Source: a virus. Taken from it: a stretch of 64,000 nucleotides of DNA. The first letter of the stretch is position 1. Each line of letters starts with the position of its first letter. The notes beneath the pieces were generated by a model. That model had not been told where the DNA came from. It searched no databases and saw nothing but the letters and a program-made list of their open reading frames with translations. The position numbers were made by a program, and so were the translations under genes. The DNA lies in the IMG/VR virus record IMGVR_UViG_3300032163_000005, positions 1 to 64,000 of that record. One strand, given 5' to 3'. Below, piece by piece: positions 31,666 to 41,630 of this stretch.

Positions 31666-33516
31666 CTAAGTACAAGGTTCATCGATGAGGTACAAATCGA
31701 AGCCCACACCGCCCGCTTTTACCTGATTGAGAGCTTGTCTTGCACGCCCATAAATCGCTGACGCGCCCACAGGAAACCCATCAAAGAAGATAGGAGCTCC
31801 CCATGCGTTATTCGGGCCCGCATCGAACGCGAATCCAAACTCTCCGACACTGAGATTCGTGAGTCCTACGAGAAAATACGCTCGGAACGAGGCGTAATCG
31901 AGGACGTATCGGAATCGGTTGTCGACGATTCCCGCCCCAATGACCGGACTTGCCGAGCAAACGAACATGGCGCCGCTCGTGAGCCCACGAACACGGTACG
32001 AACCGGGTGGTGTGAGTACGGTTGGCGGTTTGTTCTGCGTTGCAATGAACGAGAGAACGCCGCCGAGGATCCCACCGAAAAATCCGCCCACCACGAAGAG
32101 GAGTGGTCCCGCAGGAATGAACTGCTCAAGCACGATGCGTTCATTGGCGAGGAATGTTCCTGTGAGCACACCCGCGATAGTGAACGTGTCCGTGTCGAGT
32201 GCATCTTGATCAAGGAAGAATCCGGGAAGCTTGGACGTGCCGACTTCTCGAAAGCACCAAGGAATGGTGCCAAGAGAGCGATTGAGGGATCTCTTGATGG
32301 CATTGGGCGTCACGACGTCTGCAGGAACAGCAATGCGCTGCCTGTAGAGCACATCTGATTCTTTGGTCGCGCGATCGATCGCGCGTTCAGCTCCGAGCTC
32401 ATCGAGCCACCCTGCGAGACCACCATCAGGCGCCAACACGTTGGTGACCGTGAGATTCCAATCGGCTTCCCACTGCAAGATGCGCCAGGCAGCCGTCCCT
32501 GTTTCACCCACCCACGTTTGCGGGAAGATCAGGGACGCAACCGTCAAGGTCGCCGCGCTCACAACTCCGGTGACCAGCGTGGTGGCAATGACAGACGCCG
32601 GATTGCCTCTCAGAACGACGAACGTAAGGTTTTTGACACCTCCCACGGTCCGGAAGCCCAAAAGCCGTCCACGAAGCACCTCAGGACCGCCATTGGTGAA
32701 AGAAATCTCCTCCCCAACCTGGAACGTTCCCGCGAATGCCGATCCTTGAACCGATTGGGTGAATTCAAGCTCCACCATCGAGCCGAGCCCATTGGGCACA
32801 TCGGGCGGATAGAACGTCTTGATGCGCGCAATGTTGCCGGCGTTGGCGCCCACAGTGAGAAGCAATTGCTGTCCAACGTGCTCCGACACAAACATGTCGG
32901 CCTGGTTGGCTGCGCGGATGAAGACACCACAGACCTGCGGAGCGACGAGCCCCACGGGCGTCACGAAGAGAACATCTGCCAGATCGTTCTCGAAGTTGTA
33001 CCCAACTTGCGGGATGACGACGATCGTATTGGGTTGAGGGTCATTGTAGCTGTACCCCGCCTTTTCGGCTTCGGCAGGGATTGTGAACGGTCCACTGTCG
33101 CCAGGCTGGAAGACGAGATCATCCGTTAGGACGTACAGAAGCCCCGTGAGAACTTCTTCGCCAATGTTCTCACCCCAATCAACGATTTGATGCGCGGCGA
33201 AGATTGTTCCTGCTGCGAGCCTGAGAGGAGCTCGTTGCAAGAGCGTTCGCGCGAACGTAAGCGTAACAGTTGCCTTGGCCTCTCCCGCCGCTGATGGGTT
33301 GGTCTGTCCACTCCAAGGCAGGATGAACATGGCTTGCGTGGTGATATCGATGGCGCGTGAGATGCGTTCGAAGACGTGCCACGCTTGCGCAAAGACCTCG
33401 ATGCCGTGCCCATCGCCCGCGCGCTCGAGTGGTTCACGGTACTCACGATCGACGATGCTTCGCCAAATCGCCTGGAAATCATCGAACGTCAGAGCTCCGG
33501 TTTTGGGGGTCGTCAT
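31666..33516 (-). CDS. Baseplate-associated structural protein
   Basis: 616 residues. The N-terminus (TFDDFQAIWRSIVDREYREP) and the long beta-rich body with repeated threonine/valine strands are typical of baseplate wedge or tail-fibre attachment proteins. A segment DRATKESDVLYRQRIAVPAD resembles one found in baseplate J proteins, and the hydrophobic glycine-rich stretch near residue 470 (FVVGGFFGGILGGVLSFIA) is unusual. It lies directly after the J-like gene, and palindrome C sits just before its start with AAGGTGGA as ribosome binding site. Confidence 0.65.
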   Translation of the reverse strand: MTTPKTGALTFDDFQAIWRSIVDREYREPLERAGDGHGIEVFAQAWHVFERISRAIDITTQAMFILPWSGQTNPSAAGEAKATVTLTFARTLLQRAPLRLAAGTIFAAHQIVDWGENIGEEVLTGLLYVLTDDLVFQPGDSGPFTIPAEAEKAGYSYNDPQPNTIVVIPQVGYNFENDLADVLFVTPVGLVAPQVCGVFIRAANQADMFVSEHVGQQLLLTVGANAGNIARIKTFYPPDVPNGLGSMVELEFTQSVQGSAFAGTFQVGEEISFTNGGPEVLRGRLLGFRTVGGVKNLTFVVLRGNPASVIATTLVTGVVSAATLTVASLIFPQTWVGETGTAAWRILQWEADWNLTVTNVLAPDGGLAGWLDELGAERAIDRATKESDVLYRQRIAVPADVVTPNAIKRSLNRSLGTIPWCFREVGTSKLPGFFLDQDALDTDTFTIAGVLTGTFLANERIVLEQFIPAGPLLFVVGGFFGGILGGVLSFIATQNKPPTVLTPPGSYRVRGLTSGAMFVCSASPVIGAGIVDNRFRYVLDYASFRAYFLVGLTNLSVGEFGFAFDAGPNNAWGAPIFFDGFPVGASAIYGRARQALNQVKAGGVGFDLYLIDEPCT

Positions 33517-33539
33517 GCGCTTCAGTCCACCTTAGAGAT

Positions 33540-33563
33540 TTTAGACAGATCGATCTGTCTAAA
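33540..33563. repeat. 24 bp perfect palindrome, copy C
   Basis: The same 24 bp core as copies A, B and D; the outermost pair is broken (T instead of G). It lies 24 bp after the stop of the J-like gene and 24 bp before the ATG of the next gene, preceded in the transcript by AGTTACAG. Confidence 0.95.
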
Positions 33564-33587
33564 CCTGTAACTCTACGAAACCACGAA

Positions 33588-34703
33588 TCAAACCACCGTA
33601 ATATTGGCCAAAGTCGTTCGGATCGTCTGCCCTGTTGTGGGCACGAGGTCACCGGTTGGCGTGACGATGGTGCTGTCGTTCACGATGAGTCCATCCTCGA
33701 CGTAACGCTGCAAAACAGAGTTGAGCTCCGCGCGGTAGAGCGTCCCATTGACCGGAAGGCTGTTCACGAAGACTTCAACAGCGGCTTTGATGTTGTCAGT
33801 GAGTGTCGCTGTGTCGATGTTGGCGCGGAATGTCAGATGAAGGCTGATGTTGACGATGAGCGGAACAGATGTGGACACGAGAACCTGGATGCCCCCCGCG
33901 CGATATTCGTTGAGCGCGGCGTAAACGAGACTCGCGAGTTGATCAGAAGCAACGCCCGACGAATCAGAGATGAAGAGCTGAACAAGTCGCGCTGGCTGCC
34001 CGCCTGTCGACAAGACTTCGATCGCCATCGCTGAGACGACACCAGGAACCGTCTTCGCACCAAACTCGATGGCTGCGAGAATCCCGCGTCGTGCGGTCCG
34101 CCAGAAATCTCGCAAACGGTTTTTGAACGTCTCGTTGTCTTCGGCATCTTCACCACCCGCTGTCGCCGCTGCGTTGATGACAGTGAGCGTGCGATCGAAG
34201 AGATCACCGGGACTCGAGAACCGTCGAATGTTCTCTTTGTCGACCTGCGTTGCTTTACCTGCGACCACGGCGCGAACATCGGCGCGTGATACAAGATCCA
34301 ACACACCAAACGATGCCGTCGTTGTGGTGATGTACTCAACGCCTGTAAGCGTTCCAAGCTTCGTTCCAATGGGAACCGACCCTGCTCCACCCGCCACTGT
34401 CACGCGCGAGATGGTGACCTCTCCAAGCGCAGGAGAGGCGCCCTTCCTGAGCTCTTGGTAGCGATCAAACGCGTACCGATCCAGGTCTTCATCCGTCTCG
34501 CACCCATCGAGCGTGAGAGCGGCTGTTCGTCCACCGAGTTGCGCGATGCACGCCGCTGCGAGGATGGCTGAAGTCCCCGCGATGATGTTGGACTCCGAGC
34601 CTTCGATGTTGACCTGGTTGGGATCGATCTTTGTGTTGCGCGACGTGACATAGTCACGTGCGAGCGTAAATAATTGGCTGCGCGTCGGAAGGTCGGGAGG
34701 CAT
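33588..34703 (-). CDS. Baseplate J-like protein
   Basis: 371 residues. The arrangement GSESNIIAGTSAILAAACIA, then PALGEVTISRVT and GSVPIGTKL, then EDAEDNETFKNRLRDFWRTARRG and YRAGGIQVLV is that of the Baseplate_J family (P2 gpJ, Mu gp47, T4 gp6 core). It forms the wedge ring of contractile-tail baseplates. Its neighbours, a gp25-like and a spike protein, fit. Confidence 0.88.
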   Translation of the reverse strand: MPPDLPTRSQLFTLARDYVTSRNTKIDPNQVNIEGSESNIIAGTSAILAAACIAQLGGRTAALTLDGCETDEDLDRYAFDRYQELRKGASPALGEVTISRVTVAGGAGSVPIGTKLGTLTGVEYITTTTASFGVLDLVSRADVRAVVAGKATQVDKENIRRFSSPGDLFDRTLTVINAAATAGGEDAEDNETFKNRLRDFWRTARRGILAAIEFGAKTVPGVVSAMAIEVLSTGGQPARLVQLFISDSSGVASDQLASLVYAALNEYRAGGIQVLVSTSVPLIVNISLHLTFRANIDTATLTDNIKAAVEVFVNSLPVNGTLYRAELNSVLQRYVEDGLIVNDSTIVTPTGDLVPTTGQTIRTTLANITVV

Positions 34704-34720
34704 GCCCCGACCTTATCAGC

Positions 34721-35602
34721 TCACCCCGCTGTGTTGAACGGAACCTCGAAATTGGACGGCGCGCCTTGCTTCGGTGTGACGAAGATCTGAAAGCGCACGA
34801 TGTTTGGGTTCTGTCGATCGATGATGGCTTTCACTGTGGCGTTGGCAACGTCTGGTTCTTGAAGGATCTGCACTTGTGCGTCCGCCTGTACTGCGGCGAG
34901 ACGTGCAGCGACAAGGAGCTGTTTGCCGAGATACGGAATGCCCACGCCGTATCCAGGAAGGTGCGCGAAGGCATTCTTCTTCGTGATGAGTCGTCGAATA
35001 ATGCGCTTGCGCATCTGGTCACTGCCTTGATCAAACGAGTAGTCACCCGTGGAGTCTGTTCGGAGCGTCCCAAGAAGTGACTCGAGCCCCGGAGCTCCCG
35101 AGAGAAGCGTTCCGCCGAGAGATTGAGGATTGGCGATGTCGCGTGATTGCTTCGCCGTGTCGAAGCTCGGAGGCACGATTTGTTTGAAGACCGCGGGGAT
35201 GGAGAGTGTATCGCCAGGGATGAATTCGGTGAGATCTTCGTTGTAGACCGCGTTCACATCAAGTGTGTATTGAGCGGGATGTGAGGTGAGCGGACGATCG
35301 AGTGTGAGATCAACGTAATGTCCAACATTGATTGGATCGACATCGCTGAGCTCTACGCGAACGACGGTTGCAAGCCGAGCTACTTGCCCATCTGACCCCA
35401 TGGTTGATGTGTCAGGAGTTAGCGACCATTTATTAGGAGTGCTCGCATCGAACGAATCGAGAAGCCCGTTCAGAAAAACACGTTGGTTGAACGCAACGCG
35501 AATGACGTTTTCACGGATAGCGAGGGCGGCAACAAGCGCAAAGGTGGCGTCATCATCTCCCCACGGAAGATCCCCCCACGGACCACTTCCCCAACCTGGC
35601 AT
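34721..35602 (-). CDS. Baseplate wedge protein with gp25/W-like domain
   Basis: 293 residues from MPGWGSGPWG, ATG 35602 three bases after the upstream stop. The N-terminal 130 residues are beta-rich; the C-terminal part (RKRIIRRLITKKNAFAHLPG, YGVGIPYLGKQL, then IIDRQNPNIVRFQIFV) follows the gp25/gpW pattern, in which the conserved T-x-x-G-x-R/Y-G region contacts the sheath. The N-terminal extension makes it about twice the usual gp25 size. Confidence 0.7.
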   Translation of the reverse strand: MPGWGSGPWGDLPWGDDDATFALVAALAIRENVIRVAFNQRVFLNGLLDSFDASTPNKWSLTPDTSTMGSDGQVARLATVVRVELSDVDPINVGHYVDLTLDRPLTSHPAQYTLDVNAVYNEDLTEFIPGDTLSIPAVFKQIVPPSFDTAKQSRDIANPQSLGGTLLSGAPGLESLLGTLRTDSTGDYSFDQGSDQMRKRIIRRLITKKNAFAHLPGYGVGIPYLGKQLLVAARLAAVQADAQVQILQEPDVANATVKAIIDRQNPNIVRFQIFVTPKQGAPSNFEVPFNTAG

Positions 35603-35604
35603 TG

Positions 35605-35955
35605 TTATTCTGCCATCCGAAAACAGATTTTGAGTGTTCGGCTCGAGATCTCTCGAGTCATGATGACACACCGTGGCGCTGTGACTGTCACAGAGATCAT
35701 CTCTTTTTTTGCGTCGAGACCTCTGAGCACAGCACACCGCTTCTTGGTTTTTTCCATCTCTTTCTTGGTCGCTTCTTCATCAATCTTGAATCCGGAGTTT
35801 AACCAATTCGTCACGGAGCCTCGGAAGTACCTTTCAGTTTCTTCCGAGCTCGCATCATCATCCACACTGAATCCGCGGTTTTGATGTTCGCTAATAGCCG
35901 TATCAAACGTCTCGTGATCTCCGAAACGATGTTCATCTTCCCAATCAACAGGCAT
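35605..35955 (-). CDS. Unknown small protein in baseplate operon
   Basis: 116 residues, charged, with two Asp/Glu-rich N-terminal segments and a basic C-terminus (EKTKKRCAVLRGLDAKKEM). It shares its start base with the fibre-like gene stop region (overlap of one base) and is followed by the gp25-like gene. No family recognised. Confidence 0.6.
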   Translation of the reverse strand: MPVDWEDEHRFGDHETFDTAISEHQNRGFSVDDDASSEETERYFRGSVTNWLNSGFKIDEEATKKEMEKTKKRCAVLRGLDAKKEMISVTVTAPRCVIMTREISSRTLKICFRMAE

Positions 35956-37184
35956 TAGATGCCTCCATTCGTCAGTTCGGCCCAGTCGTACACAACGAAG
36001 GCATCAACGGTTTCACCTCCTGTGGTGAGTGTGGCAACTAGATTCCCATCCGCCCCCGTAACAGAAAATGCGACAACGCCGCCGCTAGATCCAGCGAAGA
36101 CATTGATCTGTGAGTCTTGGTCGATGACACAAAAGCCAGACGTGTCTTGATGAATAGTGAGGATATGTGTCTGCGAAGACTGACCTACCGCATCGGTCCT
36201 CTGGAGAACGACCTTCGCGAGAATGAGATACATTCTCCCGTATTGTGTTATGAGCTGGCCGCCCAAATTGTCCAAGAGAACGACGGGTGCACCGGTCGAT
36301 AGGCCTCTGACCATGTATTGCGATGCCTGTCGACGTGCGATCGTACTGAGGGGGCCATCGGCATGGGCCATCTCGCCCGAGCGTCTGGCCGTCCCATAGG
36401 ATCCACCAGGAACACACCCGCCAGCGTTGGCAATCACACTATTGCCTTGACCACCGCCGACAAACCCCAAAGTTATGGCAACGGTATTACTAGTTCCTCC
36501 CGCCACGACGCCGTCCACACCATTGCATTCATTCGCACGCCCACCACAAATGGTAGCTCCGGTGGAGCCCGCTTCGTGACGATCACCACCCGATATCGTC
36601 ACGTAATCGCCTACGGCGCCTGCTGTCCCACCAGAGCTTCGTGACGCGAAGTTGACGATGCCTGTCTTCGTGTTGTTGATTGGCGACTGATTTGTCTTAG
36701 TCGAGCGGAGGTTTTGCTGTGATCCGCCGCCATCAAAGATGACAGCCGCTGCACCACCGATGCCGGCAATCAAAAATCGGAGAAGCTCCTCGAGATATTT
36801 CGCCCATCCACGCGTCTGCCCCCCGAAATTGAATGCGGATGCTTTGGCTTCGAAGGGTGGAATGATGTAGCCCGAAGCTTCGGTCACCTGAAAGACGCGG
36901 CGATCGGTGGAGGACACCCCTTGCGCATCTCGGACAGTGAGCTCGAGAAGGTACCCGCCGCGAACATCAGGAGCGAATGAGAATGTTGGCGATGAGGATA
37001 CGAGCCCCGGTCCTGCGACCGTACTGCCTGGCGGCTTGTCGATGACACTCCATGCCCACGTCACCACTCCTGCGTTATTGCCATTTGAGGCAACAACCGT
37101 GGTTGTGAGAACTCCGATCAACGCCTGTCCCGCAGGAGGTGTACTCAATCCTTGAACAAGCTTGATCTGTGCGAGAAGAGCCAT
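35955..37184 (-). CDS. Fibre/spike-like protein with Ig-like and head-repeat regions
   Basis: 409 residues. The first 100 residues resemble a PKD/Ig-type beta sandwich (VVTWAWSVIDKPPGST, then FSFAPDVRGGYLLELTVRD). Residues about 165-285 are Gly/Ser/Asn-rich short repeats (ISGGDRHEAG, GGGQGNSVIANAGG, PGGSYGTARR), like the YadA-type head repeats found in trimeric fibres. The C-terminal 120 residues form a beta-rich tip. Host-recognition or baseplate-decorating role inferred. Confidence 0.65.
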   Translation of the reverse strand: MALLAQIKLVQGLSTPPAGQALIGVLTTTVVASNGNNAGVVTWAWSVIDKPPGSTVAGPGLVSSSPTFSFAPDVRGGYLLELTVRDAQGVSSTDRRVFQVTEASGYIIPPFEAKASAFNFGGQTRGWAKYLEELLRFLIAGIGGAAAVIFDGGGSQQNLRSTKTNQSPINNTKTGIVNFASRSSGGTAGAVGDYVTISGGDRHEAGSTGATICGGRANECNGVDGVVAGGTSNTVAITLGFVGGGQGNSVIANAGGCVPGGSYGTARRSGEMAHADGPLSTIARRQASQYMVRGLSTGAPVVLLDNLGGQLITQYGRMYLILAKVVLQRTDAVGQSSQTHILTIHQDTSGFCVIDQDSQINVFAGSSGGVVAFSVTGADGNLVATLTTGGETVDAFVVYDWAELTNGGI

Positions 37185-37196
37185 CCCGAAGTCTTA

Positions 37197-37469
37197 TCAG
37201 ACGTCGGACGAATCAGGTGAGACGTCGAAGCAGGCGACCTTCCCACCGCCAAACTCGAGCCCCGCGCTCACGCTGATGGGGGCGGATGGATCGCAGGAGA
37301 GCGCAAAGCCAAACTTTGGGAATGGGAGCGCAAACGCGGGTAGCGCGAAGTTGAACCCAACCTTGAAGGATGGGAGCTTGATCGAGAAGTTACAGAGCGA
37401 TGCGTTGACAGATGGTGCGTTGAACGATGCATCTGCCGATGGGAGATCACACGCTTTGCCTTGTGCCAT
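37197..37469 (-). CDS. Small Phe/Pro-rich baseplate-region protein
   Basis: 90 residues from MAQGKACDLP; upstream frame lies inside the spike gene and was rejected. Alternating hydrophobic/Phe strands (FSIKLPSFKVGFNFALPAFA, then LPFPKFGFALSCD) suggest a small beta structure inserted in a larger assembly. Similar F-P repeats occur in small proteins beside phage spike genes. Function unknown. Confidence 0.6.
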   Translation of the reverse strand: MAQGKACDLPSADASFNAPSVNASLCNFSIKLPSFKVGFNFALPAFALPFPKFGFALSCDPSAPISVSAGLEFGGGKVACFDVSPDSSDV

Positions 37470-37488
37470 GCTCCCCAGCGTAGCGCGT

Positions 37489-38604
37489 TTAGTACATGAA
37501 GCCGGATCGACCGATACCAGGAACGAATCCTGTTGGGTCGATTGACGATCCGCTTGCTTGTGCAGCAAGAGCCGCACTGACCCCACCAAAAATTGGCGTG
37601 AAGGTGAGAGGCCACGTGAAGTAACTCCCGCCTGCTGTCGTGGGTGTGCTTGGAGTAGGGCTCGCTGCGAGGAGAAGCATCGCAGACAGCGCTGTGTCGA
37701 ATGCTTGAGGGAACGGACTTGGAACGGTGGAAAGAAGCTTGCCCGCCGCTCCGAGCTCAGATGCCAACGTCGTTGATCCTTGGGGACCTGCAAGGAGGAT
37801 CGTCCAATTGATCAAGAGCGAGAGAACCTGCTCGAGCGTCACCGCGTGTTGAAGAGCTCCGCCTGGCACAACACCAAGCCCTGACATAACACCAAGCCCT
37901 GACGTGCCAATGGAAAGCGTGCCGCTTGTCGTGAGGATCGAAGAGACCGCATCAAGAAGAAAGCTCGTGACGTTCCCTGCAGTCAGAATGATCTGTTGTT
38001 CGGCCACGAGCATTTGCATGCTCGTTGAACCATCCGCGGTCGACATGCCCACGGCATCCGCGCCCATGAAGAAGCGTGAGCCATCACCATCGTTGAAGAT
38101 GACCTGTCCCGTTTGGTCGATGCCGAACTGAGCTCCCGTAACTGCACTCCGAACGAGGTAGCTCGAAGACGTCTCGAGAATGAATGGCGTGCGCATTCGC
38201 CTGAACGCGAACGTGTTCTCAGTGACGTCCTGCCCCGCAACCACGAGCGGAAAGGTGTCGAGCTCGTTGTTGAGGCGTCCGACGATGACGGGCGCTGCGT
38301 GCGTGTTGCCTTCTGGAATGACGATGATGACTTCATCACCTTGAAGGAATGGCGCCCAGTCAGCCTCTCCAATGCCTCCGACTCCTCCGGCAACACGGCA
38401 TGTGATGGGGATGCCCGAAGGATGAAGCAGAACAGAGATCAGCGGGCCTTCTGGAAACGGCAAGCCTTCTTCGTCTTTGAATCGAACGCTGTGTGAGTCG
38501 GGAGAATCTTCAGCGATGGTGCCGTAGCTCACCCAACTTCTCGTATCGATGCCTGGTCCTTTGACGGCTTGTCGAAGTAGCGCGAGATCGAGGAAGTTGT
38601 GCAT
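37489..38604 (-). CDS. Baseplate spike protein (gpV/gp5-like)
   Basis: 371 residues. An OB-fold-like N-terminal region (ISVLLHPSGIPITC, then GDEVIIVIPEGNTHAAPVIV) is followed by a beta-helical middle (FNDGDGSRFFMGADAVGMST) and a hydrophobic C-terminus. This order is that of gpV/gp5 cell-puncturing spikes. A short tandem repeat gives SGLGVMSGLGVV. No lysozyme domain is present. It abuts the hub gene at 38604. Confidence 0.75.
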   Translation of the reverse strand: MHNFLDLALLRQAVKGPGIDTRSWVSYGTIAEDSPDSHSVRFKDEEGLPFPEGPLISVLLHPSGIPITCRVAGGVGGIGEADWAPFLQGDEVIIVIPEGNTHAAPVIVGRLNNELDTFPLVVAGQDVTENTFAFRRMRTPFILETSSSYLVRSAVTGAQFGIDQTGQVIFNDGDGSRFFMGADAVGMSTADGSTSMQMLVAEQQIILTAGNVTSFLLDAVSSILTTSGTLSIGTSGLGVMSGLGVVPGGALQHAVTLEQVLSLLINWTILLAGPQGSTTLASELGAAGKLLSTVPSPFPQAFDTALSAMLLLAASPTPSTPTTAGGSYFTWPLTFTPIFGGVSAALAAQASGSSIDPTGFVPGIGRSGFMY

Positions 38605-40319
38605 TACTTCTTGCCTGTCGGCATTGTGGTGCCGTCGTCGAGCGGGGCGTCTGCGCGCGCTTCGACGTAGTTGATCCCACTGAGATCAATTGAGACGCCT
38701 TCATCGATATCCCACGTCACGCTCATCTGTTTCAAACGGAAGACACGCTGAAACCCTGCATTCGTGTAGGCCTTTGCTGCCTTCTCCGCGAAGTCTTGCG
38801 TGTACCCAATCGATTTGAGCCGCGTGATCGTGCGTTGTGCGTTCGAGAGATCATCTTCAATGACGCCTTGAACAGTGTAGGGACCACGATCGATGATGAT
38901 TTTGAAGTTGTCGCCAAACTTCATGTCGAGCAAATCAGGATCAGACGCGTCGCCTCCGAAACTCGACATGTTCTTGGTCTTGAGCTGAATGAGGAGCTCG
39001 TTACGAAAGACGTTGTTGTAATAGTCCTCCGCAATGCGCTTGAGTGTCGGTTCGTCTTTGACGCCCGCTACGAGAACCACTTTCCAATGCTGTTCTCCCG
39101 CGCCACCAGGCAGAGGATGTGTGGGACGATCCTTCTTCTCAGGGAATCGCGCTACCAGCGTTTTCTTTCGTCCTGGAAAGGAGCATCGACACTCAATGCC
39201 CTTTGCTTCTTGATGCGTGTACTTGTGGCTCACCTTCATCTCTGAGATGTTGCGACCCCACACGAACGTCCGAACGTCGTAAGCGCCACTCTCTCGAATA
39301 CGAGGAAAATAGGGATCACCCTCTCGCGGCGTTGCTCGCCCATCGAGAAGCGACGTCGCACGTTGGATGATGATGTGCAGATCCTCGACACGGATCGTGT
39401 GGCCGGTCATCTTGACCACAACATCGAGGTAATCCCACACGGTGTTATCGTCACCGCCCCCGCCCTGACTCGGGGGTCCTAGGTTGGCATCGTGCGCAGC
39501 ATTGTTGAGCACATCTTTGAGAACAGGAATTTTTGAACGTTCGAGCTCCGCAGGCCGATACTCCACCGTCATGCCAGCAAGCTGAGGAAACTGCTTCAGG
39601 TATTCCGCGATGGCTTCATCGATCGGCTTTTTGATGTCGATCTTTCCACCCATGGGCTGTTGTTGCTTCAAGAGAAGTCGCGTGTAGTCCGTACATTTGA
39701 GACTGATGATGGGTTCATCGTCCGTCCAGCTCATCTCCCACTCATCGACCCATCCTCGAAATCGGCGGTTTGATCGAATCACCCCGCGTTGGTCACGGAA
39801 TGTGTCTTGAATGAGATTCATCGGAATGTGCGCGCCTTCGGTCGTCTCGCCTTGGATTCCTCTCGCGAATTCATTCGCGGGGATGGTGCCTAGGTAGAAG
39901 TCAACCGCGCACGACCGGATGATGCGTGGATCAAGCGGCATGTCGAGCCACTTGATCTCAAGATCAAGCTGGTCTCCATTCTGGATCCCATTGACATGCC
40001 ATGTGGCTTTCTTCGGGATGATGCCTTGGATGTCGCTCGTGAGCTCGTCGATACTCGTGGTGCCCACAGATGTCTTGGTCGTGGGTGTCGTGGGACCTGC
40101 GAGCAAGAATCGTTTGACGCCTGTTGGCGCGCTTGGATCATCCACAACCTTGAGTGCACCACGTGGGTCCTTGTTGCCCTTGATTTGTGTGATGGGCTTG
40201 AGGTCTCGAATCTTCGCGATATCTGCCGATCCACTGTATTTGAATTCGTCAAAGCGAATCGCAAGCGTGACGCGTGCACTCGGATAAAGGGTCTGTGGTT
40301 CGTACTCAAGCGGCGGCAT
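38604..40319 (-). CDS. Baseplate hub protein (gpD/gp27-like)
   Basis: 571 residues. RRFRGWVDEWEMSWTDDEPI (phage late control D-type region), LRLLLKQ-like IISLKCTDYTRLLLKQQQPM, DYLDVVVKMTGHTIRVEDLH and a C-terminal TITRLKSIGYTQDFAEKAA fit a hub protein that carries the spike. It is larger than P2 gpD (about 390). It shares a single base with the spike gene. Confidence 0.75.
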   Translation of the reverse strand: MPPLEYEPQTLYPSARVTLAIRFDEFKYSGSADIAKIRDLKPITQIKGNKDPRGALKVVDDPSAPTGVKRFLLAGPTTPTTKTSVGTTSIDELTSDIQGIIPKKATWHVNGIQNGDQLDLEIKWLDMPLDPRIIRSCAVDFYLGTIPANEFARGIQGETTEGAHIPMNLIQDTFRDQRGVIRSNRRFRGWVDEWEMSWTDDEPIISLKCTDYTRLLLKQQQPMGGKIDIKKPIDEAIAEYLKQFPQLAGMTVEYRPAELERSKIPVLKDVLNNAAHDANLGPPSQGGGGDDNTVWDYLDVVVKMTGHTIRVEDLHIIIQRATSLLDGRATPREGDPYFPRIRESGAYDVRTFVWGRNISEMKVSHKYTHQEAKGIECRCSFPGRKKTLVARFPEKKDRPTHPLPGGAGEQHWKVVLVAGVKDEPTLKRIAEDYYNNVFRNELLIQLKTKNMSSFGGDASDPDLLDMKFGDNFKIIIDRGPYTVQGVIEDDLSNAQRTITRLKSIGYTQDFAEKAAKAYTNAGFQRVFRLKQMSVTWDIDEGVSIDLSGINYVEARADAPLDDGTTMPTGKK

Positions 40320-40328
40320 CGCACCAAT

Positions 40329-41627
40329 CTAGAGCGAACTGGGGTGATTGCCGAGTGCTGGGATGATGAGCACAGCACCAGGCAGAAATGATGGCTGGTA
40401 AAGCGGAAGCTTGTTCGCTCGAAGGATGTCGGATCCGTGGTCGGGCGTCTTGTAATACTGAATCGAGACCTTCTGAGGTGTGTCGCCTTCATGGCAAACA
40501 TGGACGCCGAGAACCTGTCCCGCCCGCGTCGTTTGCGACTCTTGGACCGAGATGACGGGAGCTCCTCCACGCTGCACGAGTGGAGCTCGAAGACGAAGCG
40601 CCAGATCTCGCGAAGATTCGGCTGTGAGTCGTGCTTGCTCGGCAACAGACGCGAAATAACGATTCGCTCGAAGCAGTGATGCCACGCGCGTCTTGTTGGC
40701 TTGAACCTCGGGTGGTTGTCGCCCAAGCGTATCGATCAAGTTGATCGCGATGGACTGCGTGTTTTTCGCAAGATTGATGAAGCTGCCCGTGATGGCCGCT
40801 GGCTGCGTTCGAAACGTGTTGATGACTGAGCCAAGCTGTTTGATCTGCGAGACGTTCTGTTGGATCTGCCGATTGAACGAATTGACGGCTTGAAGTGGTG
40901 CGTTGGCGAGGGCTTCGAATTGCCCAAGCGAGAATTTGACTGCGCTTTTTCGAACGTCTTTTTTCGCCTTCACGATCGATGACTCAAGCGCGAAATTGAT
41001 GCCTGCTGCGTTCACAAGAAGTGCGTTCGAGGCTGCATCGAGATCTTCATCCGATCGAACGCTGACCACGCGGTCTTGAGTGCCGCCACGTGATGCCCAG
41101 TTGAATTCAACAGTCCATCCAATGTCCGTGTGACGGATGAATGAAAAGTGCGCGTTCTTGATCAGGCCTTCGCGAAGGATCTGCGTGTTCTTGAGTTGAG
41201 AAAACCCGCTTGCGCTGTTTCCTTGGCCTTCGTTCGCATTGACAGACCACGTCACGCGAAGCCGAATACCTGAACGACCAATGAGCTCGAACGCCTCTCG
41301 GAGGCCTTGTGGATCGATGATTGAAACTTCGGCGCCTTGATCGTTGGTGAACCGACATGGGGTTCTGCTGAGACGCGTACGACGCCAATCGCCTTGCCAC
41401 GTGGAAGGGAGCTCGCGTGGTCCTAGGTTTTGCTGCGTCGCCTCAACGGGGTTACCTGGATACCATGTGGTGATGACGTTGTTTTCGAAGGCCCACTCCG
41501 AGCCCATGAAAGGAAGCCCCGATCCCAAGAGCACGATGCGACGTGGCTTCTTTCCCGGTCCTGCAGGACCAGTCTCCTCGATGATCAACGTAGAGTCGTA
41601 ACCGAGGGTTGTTGGATCGAAGGGCAC
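40329..41627 (-). CDS. Baseplate/tail protein with LysM-like C-terminus
   Basis: 432 residues. The N-terminal half (GSGLPFMGSEWAFENNVITT) is unassigned beta structure, the middle is helical, and residues about 375-425 (VHVCHEGDTPQKVSIQYY, then ILRANKLPLYQPSFLPGAVL) have the spacing of a LysM domain. LysM-bearing proteins of this size stand beside hub genes in contractile tails (T4 gp53 and P2 gpX-like roles). Confidence 0.65.
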   Translation of the reverse strand: MPFDPTTLGYDSTLIIEETGPAGPGKKPRRIVLLGSGLPFMGSEWAFENNVITTWYPGNPVEATQQNLGPRELPSTWQGDWRRTRLSRTPCRFTNDQGAEVSIIDPQGLREAFELIGRSGIRLRVTWSVNANEGQGNSASGFSQLKNTQILREGLIKNAHFSFIRHTDIGWTVEFNWASRGGTQDRVVSVRSDEDLDAASNALLVNAAGINFALESSIVKAKKDVRKSAVKFSLGQFEALANAPLQAVNSFNRQIQQNVSQIKQLGSVINTFRTQPAAITGSFINLAKNTQSIAINLIDTLGRQPPEVQANKTRVASLLRANRYFASVAEQARLTAESSRDLALRLRAPLVQRGGAPVISVQESQTTRAGQVLGVHVCHEGDTPQKVSIQYYKTPDHGSDILRANKLPLYQPSFLPGAVLIIPALGNHPSSL

Positions 41628-41630
41628 GAA

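Noticed and set aside
37197-37793. 198-residue version of the small Phe-rich gene
   Set aside because: The extra N-terminal part overlaps the spike gene and reads as its shadow; the ATG at 37469 is sufficient.
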